Below, one piece after another: positions 6,993-13,619 of a DNA stretch of 13,645 nucleotides. Location: NCBI GenBank assembly GCA_904502135.1, contig CAJGDE010000053.1, forward strand, positions 1 to 13,645, read 5' to 3'. The DNA is from Kiritimatiellia bacterium (GTDB taxonomy: Bacteria > Verrucomicrobiota > Kiritimatiellia > RFP12 > UBA1067). How positions within the stretch are numbered: the stretch's first letter is position 1; each line of letters begins with the position of its first letter. The notes under the pieces were generated by a model. That model made no database searches, was not told the DNA's origin, and saw only the letters and a program-made list of their open reading frames with translations. The position numbers and the translations under genes are program-made.

Positions 6993-8543
6993 ATGTTGGC
7001 GAAATGTCATTCCGCTACAATAAATGGCGTAGAGGCTACGAGCGTTGAAATAGAGGTTTTTTCAATGCTTGGCACGAGTCAGTTTGCGATTGTGGGGCTG
7101 CCTGATCAAGCCGTGAAAGAGGCTAAAGACAGAATTCCTACGGCGCTTAAAAATTCCGGTTTGTCTTCAGGGAAGGAGTTTGACGTTACGGTTAATCTTG
7201 CTCCTGCCGATGTGCGCAAGGAAGGCCCCATCTATGATCTGCCCATAGCTATTGGTCTTCTTCGCGCCACAGGGCGGCTTAAAAATGAATATCTTGATGA
7301 ATATGCGCTAGTAGGCGAACTTGCGCTTTCTGGCGAAGTTCGTCGCGTCAGGGGGATATTGCCCATTGTGATGGAGATGAAACGCATAGGGCTTAAGGCG
7401 GTTCTTGTGCCGAGCGAGAATGTTGATGAGGCGAGCGTTGTGCCGGGCATAGATGTAATTCCTATAAAAACGTTGCGCGAGGCTGTTGAGTATTTGAACG
7501 GTGATTTGGTTATAGAGCCTGTGTTTTCAGATTTGAACAAGCTTGTTCACCAGTCGAATTTGAGGGCGTTAGACGATTACGCCGACGTGAAAGGGCAGGC
7601 TCTAGCGGTTAAGGCCATGGAAGTGGCTGTAGCAGGAGGTCATAATATTCTGCTTATCGGCTCGCCGGGTTCGGGCAAAACCATGCTCGCCAGGCGCGTT
7701 CCTTCGATATTGCCGCCTTTGACGGTAGAAGAAGCTCTTGAAGTTTCTCGCATACATTCCGTAGCCGGGGTGCTTAAAGGCGGAGGGCATCTTGTTACAA
7801 GTCGTCCGTTTCGGGCCCCTCATCATACCGTCAGTTCCATTGGGCTTCTCGGAGGCGGGGCGCATCCTGTGCCGGGGGAGGTTTCGCTTTCTCATAGGGG
7901 GGTTCTTTTTCTCGACGAATTCGCGGAGTTTCCAAGAAACGCTTTGGAGGTGCTGCGACAACCTCTTGAAGATGGCCATGTCGGAATTTCGCGTGCTTCC
8001 GCCGCGTTTGATTTTCCGTCAAAGTTCATGCTCGTTGCTGCGATGAATCCATGTCCGTGCGGATATCGTAACGACCCTGATCATGAATGCCGCTGCTCTC
8101 CGAGAATGGTTCTGAAGTATCAAAGTCGCGTTTCAGGTCCGTTGCTTGATCGTATAGATATGCATATAGAAGTGCCGCCGGTATCCCCTAAAGATCTTCC
8201 ATTTCTTGAGCAGGGCGAGTCAAGCGCTGAAATAAGAAAGCGGGTGATGGCCGCACGTGAAATTCAGTCTGAACGCTACCGCGATATACCTTTTGTGCAT
8301 ACAAATGCCGAGGTTAAAAGCCGTGATCTGGCGGAGGCCTGCAGGCTTAGCGAAAAGATGAAAAAAGAATTGGTGCGCACCATCGAGCGATTAAAGCTCT
8401 CTGCACGCGCTTACGATAAGGTTCTTCGAGTGGCGCGAACGCTGGCCGATCTCGACGGGGCGTTGGATGTGCGGCAAGAAGATATTATGGGTGCTAGCGC
8501 CTATAGAAAGTTGGATGAAGAAGAAAACTCATATTGGATTTGA
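6993..8543 (+). CDS. comM: ComM/YifB-family AAA+ ATPase (Mg-chelatase-like)
   Basis: 516 residues, the normal length. ComM is a hexameric helicase that promotes branch migration during integration of transforming DNA in naturally competent bacteria; many non-competent species also carry it as YifB. N-terminal Lon-protease-like (S5-fold) domain about 1-175, with the family motifs FAIVGLPDQAVKEAKDRI (31-48) and NLAPADVRKEGP (68-79). AAA+ core from about 195: Walker A GSPGSGKT 223-230, the family-specific RPFRAPHHT 271-279, Walker B VLFLDE 304-309, a four-Cys cluster CPC...CRC (Cys354, 356, 366, 368) that may bind zinc, and LLDRIDMH at 384-391. C-terminal Mg-chelatase-like lid to the end. Ribosome binding site GAGGAGA 7 nt from the ATG. 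It heads a run of four same-strand genes ending in recA. Confidence 0.92.
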   Translation: MLAKCHSATINGVEATSVEIEVFSMLGTSQFAIVGLPDQAVKEAKDRIPTALKNSGLSSGKEFDVTVNLAPADVRKEGPIYDLPIAIGLLRATGRLKNEYLDEYALVGELALSGEVRRVRGILPIVMEMKRIGLKAVLVPSENVDEASVVPGIDVIPIKTLREAVEYLNGDLVIEPVFSDLNKLVHQSNLRALDDYADVKGQALAVKAMEVAVAGGHNILLIGSPGSGKTMLARRVPSILPPLTVEEALEVSRIHSVAGVLKGGGHLVTSRPFRAPHHTVSSIGLLGGGAHPVPGEVSLSHRGVLFLDEFAEFPRNALEVLRQPLEDGHVGISRASAAFDFPSKFMLVAAMNPCPCGYRNDPDHECRCSPRMVLKYQSRVSGPLLDRIDMHIEVPPVSPKDLPFLEQGESSAEIRKRVMAAREIQSERYRDIPFVHTNAEVKSRDLAEACRLSEKMKKELVRTIERLKLSARAYDKVLRVARTLADLDGALDVRQEDIMGASAYRKLDEEENSYWI

Positions 8544-8547
8544 ATTT

Positions 8548-8564
8548 CTCTGAACGGTTCAGAG
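8548..8564. promoter_or_regulatory. 17-nt perfect palindrome CTCTGAAC-G-GTTCAGAG
   Basis: Eight-base arms around a central G lie in the 42-nt gap between comM and the next gene. It has the same ACGGT centre and odd length as the palindrome before comM. As RNA it gives a six-pair stem with a five-base loop, but no T-run follows. GAAC/GTTC half-sites recall LexA operators of some phyla, though the one-base spacer is not a known LexA arrangement. I see no convincing promoter around it. Confidence 0.45.
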
Positions 8565-8585
8565 GGTAAAACAAGGAGTAAAACA

Positions 8586-9191
8586 ATGCAAGTAAAAAAA
8601 TCAGAAAAGCCCACACCGCGAGGTGTATATCGCCCAAAGTTCACATTCTTTCACCCGAATCCCAAGGGGACAGGGACGGCGGTGTCTATGGAGGTTCATC
8701 CCGCGCACGACAATATTGAAGGCAGTATTTTTCTTTCTGCAGCCAATCAACTTACAGTTGGTGATAGAACGGGCGATGCGCCCGTATACCCCAGATTCGA
8801 TTGGGAGAATAAGATGACTGTAAGACTTTGTTTTGAGGATTTGTGTCAGATATTGCTGGTTCTCAGAGGGCAGTGCGAATCGATAAACGAAGGCAGGGGC
8901 CTTTTTCATTCAACATCGGAGTTCAACACGCGTATTGGTTTCAGGCATCTTATAGAGCCGGTTTCTGGTTATTCATTGGAATTGTCGCGTATGCCAGTAA
9001 AGCCTGGCGCTTGCGAGCAGAGAGCGAGGATTCTTTTCACGGATGCGGAGGCGTTCGGTATTTCAGAGGCGATATCGGGTTCTATGGCGACGATATGTTT
9101 CGGTATGCCCATGGTAATTCGAAGAGACGAGGCTGCGGTGAAAGAAAATTGCGCCCAGCAGAATCAGAAATCGCGTTATGTCGCAGCGTGA
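8586..9191 (+). CDS. Unrecognised protein; candidate PUR/whirly-like ssDNA-binding fold
   Basis: 201 residues, no signal peptide or membrane segment, family not recognised. The pattern of hydrophobic strands and helices by eye is four strands (FTFFHP 19-24, TAVSMEVHP 31-39, GSIFLSAANQ 46-55, MTVRLCF 77-83), a helix (84-95), four more strands (LFHST 105-109, NTRIGFRHL 114-122, YSLELSRM 129-136, RARILFT 145-151), then a second helix (152-166). The two ends of this pattern echo each other: VRLCFED...GQCESI and ARILFTD...GSMATI. This beta4-alpha twice layout is that of PUR-alpha, PC4 and whirly ssDNA/RNA-binding proteins; the assignment is inference. A strong AAGGAG at 8573-8578 precedes the ATG. 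Its end overlaps yraN by 14 nt, and the comM-X-yraN-recA setting supports a DNA role. N- and C-terminal ends look disordered. Confidence 0.8.
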   Translation: MQVKKSEKPTPRGVYRPKFTFFHPNPKGTGTAVSMEVHPAHDNIEGSIFLSAANQLTVGDRTGDAPVYPRFDWENKMTVRLCFEDLCQILLVLRGQCESINEGRGLFHSTSEFNTRIGFRHLIEPVSGYSLELSRMPVKPGACEQRARILFTDAEAFGISEAISGSMATICFGMPMVIRRDEAAVKENCAQQNQKSRYVAA

Positions 9192-9609
9192 ACTGATCAA
9201 TAAAGGTGTTGCCAACGGCCGATGGGGCGAAGCTGTCGCCGTAGAGTTTCTGCGGCGGCACGGGTTTGAGATATTAGAAACAAACTCTCGCCCCTTTAAA
9301 AAAGATCAACGCCTTGAAATAGATATAGTCGCGCGTGACAAGAAGGAAGAGACGATAGTGTTTGTCGAGGTAAAACAACATTCAAATCTATCGCCTTATC
9401 AGCGGCGTTTGAGAAGGGTCGATTCAAAGAAAAAGAAAAATCTGCGGTGTGCTTGCAACGCTTGGCGAAGATGCAACAACTTATGCTCAAGTCCGTATAG
9501 ATTTGATGTTGTTGAAATATATGGTGAGCCTGGCTACAGGCCTATCATAGATCATATATCGAACGTTCGTCTTTTTGTCCCCGGCGAACGTTTTGTCAGG
9601 TGGGGATGA
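9178..9609 (+). CDS. yraN: YraN/UPF0102-family endonuclease-like protein
   Basis: 143 residues (family 110-130). YraN proteins have a PD-(D/E)XK nuclease fold related to Holliday-junction resolvases; their cellular role is poorly known. Visible core: GRWGEAVAVEFLRRHGFEIL (14-33) with Glu18, then LEIDIVAR with Glu47 and Asp49, FVEVK with Glu64 and Lys66, and the closing strand RFDVVEI (108-114). All expected active-site residues are present, although the usual Gly of GEID is replaced. Unusual is a Cys-rich insert, C91-x-C93-x5-C99-x3-C103, just before RFDVV. The ATG lies inside the end of the preceding gene without a clear ribosome binding site, so translation is probably coupled. recA follows 15 nt downstream. 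Confidence 0.85.
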   Translation: MSQRELINKGVANGRWGEAVAVEFLRRHGFEILETNSRPFKKDQRLEIDIVARDKKEETIVFVEVKQHSNLSPYQRRLRRVDSKKKKNLRCACNAWRRCNNLCSSPYRFDVVEIYGEPGYRPIIDHISNVRLFVPGERFVRWG

Positions 9610-9624
9610 AGAAAGAAGGTGTCT

Positions 9625-10647
9625 ATGTTAAAAAACAATATATGTTCAGCTCTTGAAGATGTTATGCGAGTCATAAAGAAGGAGTTCGGCGAAATGTCGA
9701 TTATGCGACTTGGCGACAAGGCTGATGAAAAGGTTGAGGCCGTGTCGACGGGCGCGCTCTCCCTCGATCTTGCGCTTGGCGTCGGGGGCTTGCCTAAAGG
9801 GCGTATCGTTGAATGTTACGGCCATGAGTCGTCCGGTAAGACTACGCTTGCTTTACACGTTGTTGCCAATGTTCAGCGAGGTGGTGGCACGGCGGCTTTT
9901 ATCGATGCGGAGCATGCGCTTGACCCTGGGTATGCCGCGAGGATAGGCGTCGATCTTGAAAAACTTGTCGTCTCTCAGCCCAGTAGCGCAGAAGAGGCGC
10001 TTACGATCTGCGAGCAGCTCGTAAAATCAGGCGCGGTGGATGTCGTTGTAGTCGATTCGGTAGCTGCGCTTACGCCGCAGGCTGAGATTGACGGCGAAAT
10101 GGGCGACAGCCACGTCGGTCTTCAGGCTCGGCTTATGTCTCAGGCGATGCGAAAGCTTACAGGCACACTCGCCCAGACAAATACGCTTTGTATTTTCACA
10201 AATCAAGTTCGTGAAAAAATCGGCGTGATGTTCGGCAATCCCGAAACGACGCCTGGCGGCAAAGCCCTTAAATTTTATTCGACCTGCCGGTTGCAGGTTC
10301 AGCGTATAGGCGCGATTAAAAACGCGGCCGGTGAGATAATTGGTAATAGAACGAGGGTTAAGGTCGTTAAAAACAAGGTGGCGCCGCCTTTTACCGAGGC
10401 GGAGTTTGATATTTTATATTCCTGCGGCATATCGTACGAAGGTAGCGTCCTTGACGCAGCCATTGCCAGGGGCGTAGTTGAAAAGCGTGGCAGTTGGTTG
10501 TCGTTTAACGGCGAAAATATAGCCCAAGGCTCCCTTGGTGCGATCGAGTACCTTAAGGCACATTCGGAGGTAGTGGGCGAGATGATCGAGCGCATCAAGG
10601 TATCTCCGCCCGTTCAAACGAAGAGCGGCGCGAAGAAGGCCGCTTAA
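9625..10647 (+). CDS. recA: RecA recombinase
   Basis: 340 residues from ATG 9625. RecA coats ssDNA, performs strand exchange and triggers LexA cleavage. Numbered from this ATG: short N-terminal helix; Walker A GHESSGKT at 66-73; catalytic Glu96 in FIDAEHALD; Walker B VVVVD at 140-144; loop L1 region GLQARLMSQAMR (165-176); loop L2 NQVREKIGVMFGNPETTPGG (193-212); C-terminal domain to ERIKV, then a short basic tail (KSGAKKAA) rather than the acidic tail of E. coli RecA. No intein. GTG at 9619 would add two residues, but AGAAGG at 9614-9619 is correctly spaced (5 nt) for ATG 9625 and would overlap the GTG. The P-loop has His where most RecAs have Pro (GPESSGKT). It is probably cotranscribed with yraN and the gene before it, and convergent with the ABC-F gene. 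Confidence 0.95.
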   Translation: MLKNNICSALEDVMRVIKKEFGEMSIMRLGDKADEKVEAVSTGALSLDLALGVGGLPKGRIVECYGHESSGKTTLALHVVANVQRGGGTAAFIDAEHALDPGYAARIGVDLEKLVVSQPSSAEEALTICEQLVKSGAVDVVVVDSVAALTPQAEIDGEMGDSHVGLQARLMSQAMRKLTGTLAQTNTLCIFTNQVREKIGVMFGNPETTPGGKALKFYSTCRLQVQRIGAIKNAAGEIIGNRTRVKVVKNKVAPPFTEAEFDILYSCGISYEGSVLDAAIARGVVEKRGSWLSFNGENIAQGSLGAIEYLKAHSEVVGEMIERIKVSPPVQTKSGAKKAA

Positions 10648-12590
10648 TTCGACAGCTTTTCGAGTTCTTCGGCGGCCTCTTCCCAATCAGCGGTGTAACG
10701 GTCGATTTCGAACTGAATCGTGCGGACCTGTCGGTTCACTTCGGCGAAATCGGTCGTAGGCGTCGGGTTGAAGAGTTCCGCTGAGGCCTCGTCGAGAGCT
10801 TTCTGGAGCTCTTCGAGCTTTTTCTCAGCCGTTTCAACGCGGCGCTTAAGCTCTTTGATCTTGGGGGCCATTTTGGCTCGCTCTTCCGCGCGTTGGCGGC
10901 GAAGCTCTTTTGATGAGATTTTTTGTTCGCCGCTCGCTGATGTCTCGTTTTTCGTTTGCCTGGCGACAGGTGAAGAGTTCTGAGACTTTGCGGCCCGTTC
11001 ATCTTTTTTCTCGCGGTAGTAGTCGTAGCCGCCTGGATATTGGCGAATTCCTTCAGGCGTTATTTCGAGTATGCTCGTGGCGACGGCGCGCACGAATTCG
11101 ATGTCGTGAGAGACTAAAAGAATAGTGCCTCGGTATTTGCCGAGCGCGTCCTGAAGAAGCCGCCGCCCGTCCAAGTCGAGGTGGGTGGTCGGTTCGTCAA
11201 GAAGCAGAAAGTTAGGTGCAGAGAGAAAAAGTCTCAGGAATGCGAGGCGAATTTTCTCTCCGCCGGAAAGTACGCCAGAGGGCTTTTCGATGTCGTTTTC
11301 GTCGAATCCGAAGGCCCCGAGCTGATTGCGAAAGTTTTTCTCGTTCATGCCTGGCGGAATCGCGTTTTTCGCGTTTCGATAAACGCTCACGTCCGGCGGT
11401 ATCGTTTCGGCGAATTCTTGGCTAAGATAGCCGGGTATTACGTTGTGCCCGATGACGGCCTTGCCCGAGGTGGGGCTGCGCGTTCCTGCGATTATGCGCA
11501 TGAGCGTTGTCTTGCCGAGGCCGTTATAGCCGATGAGCGCGACCTTGTCGCCGCGCGAAATGTTGAACGAGATTTTGTCGAGTACGTTGCGCGATCCGTC
11601 GTACGAAAACGTCAGTTCTTCAGCGCGGAACATCTCTATGCCGCTTGGCGGCGGCTCAGCGAGACGCAGTCTGCCGGATTGTGTGTACCTTTTGGGCAGG
11701 ATTATGCGCTCTTCGTCTAGTTTATCAATCAGCTTTTGGCGGCTTTGCGCCTGGGCGGCTTTTGTCGCCTGAGCGCGAAAGCGCTCTACGAAGCGCTGCA
11801 ACTGCTCTCGATGGTGATCTTGGTTTTCCTTTGCGGCTTTTAAGTGTTCGTAGCGCACCTCGCGTTCGTTGAGGTAGTAATCGAGATCGCCCTCGTATCG
11901 CGTGACCGTTCCCGCGTCCACCTCAAGCGTGATTGAAGTGAGCGTGCGCAGCAAAAATCTGTCATGTGAAATCAGCATCAGTGTGCCGTCGTAGGCTTTA
12001 AGGAATTTCTGAAGCCAATCAACTGCCGGCAGGTCAAGATAGTTTGACGGTTCGTCAAGTAAGAGAAGTTCAGGTTTGGATGCCAGCACTCGCGATAATT
12101 CGGCTCTCATTCGCCAACCGCCGGAGAAACTTTTGAACGGTTTGGAGAATTCTTCGGTGGAAAACCCAAGCCCCCCAAGCGCTACCTTTACGCGTGTTTC
12201 AACGTCATATCCTCCAAGGTGTTCGAATTGACTCTGCAGTTCGCCGTAGCGTTTAAGCGAAGAGTCGTCAAGATTTTCCTCAAGCCGCCGCATTTCGCTT
12301 TCAATTTGGCTTAACCCGGGAATACCTCTAAGCGAATATTCAAGGAGCGTTTCTTCGTCGTAGTCAGGCTGCGGATTTTGTCTGGTCCATCCGATGCGAG
12401 GATTCTGTTCTATGATAAGCTCGCCGCTGTCGGTTGACATTTCTCCGAGTACAATTTTGAAAAGAGTTGATTTTCCGCTCCCGTTCGGCCCAACAACGCC
12501 GATGCGTTCGCCTTTGTTTACTCTGAACGTGACATCTGTTAAGACGTCCTGATGTCCGTAATGGACAGATATACCTTTAAAATCAAGCAT
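10644..12590 (-). CDS. ABC-F family ATPase (Uup/YheS-like, ribosome-associated type)
   Basis: 648 residues, two ABC domains and no membrane segments. ABC-F proteins bind the ribosomal E site and relieve stalled or damaged translation; some protect against antibiotics, but nothing here identifies a resistance type. Domain 1: Walker A GPNGSGKS 34-41, signature FSGGWRMR 155-162, Walker B LLLLDEPSNYLD 175-186, switch His209. Charged linker (PtIM) about 240-315. Domain 2: Walker A GYNGLGKT 354-361, signature LSGGEKIR 441-448, Walker B FLLLDEPTTHLD 461-472, His495. A C-terminal arm, about 525-648, begins with a polar stretch and continues as a coiled coil (IKELKRRVETAEKKLEELQK), as in Uup/YheS-type members. 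The start lies 3 nt after the phosphatase gene's stop, so the two form an operon. Its TAA overlaps recA's TAA in TTAA. Confidence 0.92.
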   Translation of the reverse strand: MLDFKGISVHYGHQDVLTDVTFRVNKGERIGVVGPNGSGKSTLFKIVLGEMSTDSGELIIEQNPRIGWTRQNPQPDYDEETLLEYSLRGIPGLSQIESEMRRLEENLDDSSLKRYGELQSQFEHLGGYDVETRVKVALGGLGFSTEEFSKPFKSFSGGWRMRAELSRVLASKPELLLLDEPSNYLDLPAVDWLQKFLKAYDGTLMLISHDRFLLRTLTSITLEVDAGTVTRYEGDLDYYLNEREVRYEHLKAAKENQDHHREQLQRFVERFRAQATKAAQAQSRQKLIDKLDEERIILPKRYTQSGRLRLAEPPPSGIEMFRAEELTFSYDGSRNVLDKISFNISRGDKVALIGYNGLGKTTLMRIIAGTRSPTSGKAVIGHNVIPGYLSQEFAETIPPDVSVYRNAKNAIPPGMNEKNFRNQLGAFGFDENDIEKPSGVLSGGEKIRLAFLRLFLSAPNFLLLDEPTTHLDLDGRRLLQDALGKYRGTILLVSHDIEFVRAVATSILEITPEGIRQYPGGYDYYREKKDERAAKSQNSSPVARQTKNETSASGEQKISSKELRRQRAEERAKMAPKIKELKRRVETAEKKLEELQKALDEASAELFNPTPTTDFAEVNRQVRTIQFEIDRYTADWEEAAEELEKLSN

Positions 12591-12593
12591 GTA

Positions 12594-13049
12594 TCATCCG
12601 ATCGTTTTTAAAAGCGCCGTGCATCCCGCAAGGACGTCATTGTACGTGTCGTCAAAATTCCCCGTGTACCATGGGTCGGCGACATCTCGCGAGACGCCCG
12701 TCAGCTCAAGCATTTTTCTAAGTTTTGTCTGATCTTCAGGGTAGACGAGCCTTTTAAGGTCCGCCATATTGTAAGAGTCCATCCCGATGATAAGATCATA
12801 TTCGGCTGCTTTCTGTGCGCAAAGAAGCCATGCTGAGCGAGGAGAGAAGGGGATCGAGTTTTTCGTCAACACGGCTTTTGTGCCTCGATGCGTATCGCTG
12901 CCTATTTCATCTGTGTGAAGTGCTGCCGATTCGACGATAACGTTTTCAATGCCCTCTTTTTCAAGAAGGTGTTTCATTACAAATTCTGCCATCGGACTTC
13001 TGCAGATATTGCCGTGACACACGAACAGAATCTTCTTTATGTTTCTCAT
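12594..13049 (-). CDS. Low-molecular-weight protein-tyrosine phosphatase
   Basis: 151 residues, typical length. The P-loop CHGNICRS begins at residue 11, with nucleophile Cys11 and Arg17 of the Cx5R signature directly after the first strand. The general acid is Asp125 in DPWY. Members act on phosphotyrosine proteins, including bacterial tyrosine kinases that govern exopolysaccharide export, or as arsenate reductases. The DPWY motif and absence of the extra C-terminal Cys pair of ArsC favour a phosphatase. No kinase gene is nearby, so the target is unknown. The start codon has no Shine-Dalgarno sequence, but a consensus extended -10 box ends 8 nt upstream. It is first in an operon with the ABC-F gene and divergent from the tmRNA gene. 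Confidence 0.9.
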   Translation of the reverse strand: MRNIKKILFVCHGNICRSPMAEFVMKHLLEKEGIENVIVESAALHTDEIGSDTHRGTKAVLTKNSIPFSPRSAWLLCAQKAAEYDLIIGMDSYNMADLKRLVYPEDQTKLRKMLELTGVSRDVADPWYTGNFDDTYNDVLAGCTALLKTIG

Positions 13050-13057
13050 AATTGAAG

Positions 13058-13066
13058 ATTATACCA
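13058..13066 (-). promoter_or_regulatory. Consensus extended -10 promoter of the phosphatase/ABC-F operon
   Basis: Read on the minus strand this is TGG-TATAAT, a perfect extended -10. Only 8 nt separate the hexamer from the ATG at 13049, so transcription would start at or within a base or two of the start codon. No -35 match is seen at 17 nt. Confidence 0.65.
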
Positions 13067-13069
13067 TAA

Positions 13070-13098
13070 ACCTCGTGGTCCCATTTACTTAGCGAGGT
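13070..13098. repeat. Six-bp inverted repeat between divergent promoters
   Basis: ACCTCG (13070-13075) and CGAGGT (13093-13098) are reverse complements 17 nt apart, lying between the -10 boxes of the divergent phosphatase and tmRNA promoters. Such a position suits a shared operator, but a repeat this short could be chance. Confidence 0.3.
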
Positions 13099-13113
13099 AA
13101 AAAATGATATAAT
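13084..13113 (+). promoter_or_regulatory. tmRNA gene promoter
   Basis: A consensus -10 TATAAT sits at 13108-13113, with TTTACT at 13084-13089 as a weak -35 (18-nt spacer). The start site would be near 13120, giving a precursor with roughly 18 extra 5' nucleotides, as expected for tmRNA, whose 5' end is trimmed by RNase P. Confidence 0.6.
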
Positions 13114-13137
13114 CCTTGACGCAATTTTTGCCTAACA

Positions 13138-13486
13138 GGGGGTGATCCGGTTTCGACGGAGCACGTTGAGGTCAGATTGCGCGTCGAGGACTCCGTTGGC
13201 CTCGTAAAAAAACGGAACAAAAAGTAATTGCGAACAACGATTACGCTCTTGCCGCCTAAGTAAAGGCCGCATGTCGAAGCGCCGATGTCTGCTGAGCGCC
13301 TAGGCATAATTTAGCAGGCCACGTTTAAGGGGGCTCCGCTCGCTCGCTTAAAGGTGCCGAATCGAGCGGATGAGGGAGGATAAGCCCGCTTGGTCGGCGT
13401 ACCTCCTTCGAGATTAAAGGCCAGCTACACGCGTAGACGTTTGGTTGATTCTGTTTCGGACAGGGGTTCGACTCCCCTCACCTCCA
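13138..13486 (+). ncRNA. ssrA: Transfer-messenger RNA (tmRNA)
   Basis: 349 nt, one-piece tmRNA. It rescues stalled ribosomes: the tRNA-like end is charged with alanine and the internal frame adds a degradation tag. The 5' GGGGGUG pairs with the 3' CACCUCC (one G-U) as acceptor stem; the conserved GAUCCGGUUUCGACGG follows the 5' strand. The T arm AGGGG-UUCGACU-CCCCU closes the 3' end. The first pseudoknot is suggested by CCGTT (13193-13197) pairing with AACGG (13211-13215). The tag frame is at 13230-13259. The discriminator A is 13486 and is followed by TAT, so the terminal CCA is not encoded and must be added enzymatically. The 3' end abuts an inverted repeat. Confidence 0.96.
13230..13259 (+). 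other. tmRNA tag reading frame, peptide ANNDYALAA
   Basis: Resume codon GCG at 13230, nine codons encoding ANNDYALAA, then TAA at 13257-13259. With the alanine from the charged tmRNA the complete tag would be AANNDYALAA. The ALAA end is the standard ClpXP-type degron. It sits just after the first pseudoknot, as usual. Confidence 0.92.
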
Positions 13487-13590
13487 TATCAGGGAATAGG
13501 TAATAGTGAATAGGGAATAGGTGTGGATAGGTAGCCAAAAACCTATTTCCCTGATATGGAAACTATTCGTTATTCACTATTCACTATAAT
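13484..13590. repeat. AATAG-type inverted and tandem repeat at the tmRNA 3' end
   Basis: The left arm CCATATCAGGGAATAGGT (13484-13501) is matched in reverse complement by ACCTATTTCCCTGATATGG (13541-13559), with one extra base. Between and beyond the arms lie degenerate tandem units: GGGAATAGG (13492-13500 and 13513-13521) and AGTGAATAG, whose complement CTATTCACT appears twice in direct tandem at 13571-13586. The arm includes the last three bases of the mature tmRNA. It may double as a tmRNA transcription end, but no T-run follows. No ORF inside. Confidence 0.8.
13585..13590 (+). promoter_or_regulatory. Consensus -10 TATAAT at the repeat edge
   Basis: The last CACTAT unit of the repeat runs into AAT to create TATAAT, 29 nt before the ATG at 13620. 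No -35 match is seen at 17 nt upstream, so it is tentative. Confidence 0.35.
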
Positions 13591-13619
13591 CTAAACCGGC
13601 AAGCAGAAAGGCGCACAAC

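Noticed and set aside
9619..9624. GTG 9619 as recA start
   Set aside because: The best ribosome binding site, AGAAGG at 9614-9619, overlaps this GTG and is correctly spaced for ATG 9625.
11181..11720. 179-codon open frame on the plus strand
   Set aside because: It is antisense to the ABC-F gene, whose motifs are intact throughout; its composition mirrors that of the coding strand.
13089..13307. 72-codon open frame on the minus strand
   Set aside because: It lies antisense to tmRNA and its promoter, and tmRNA structure explains the sequence.
13484..13559. Direct-repeat attachment sites (attL/attR) of an integrated element at tmRNA
   Set aside because: The repeated copy is inverted, not direct, only about 57 nt away, and no integrase or second tmRNA 3' fragment is visible in the window.
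13492..13590. CRISPR array
   Set aside because: The units are short, degenerate, of both orientations and without regular unique spacers.
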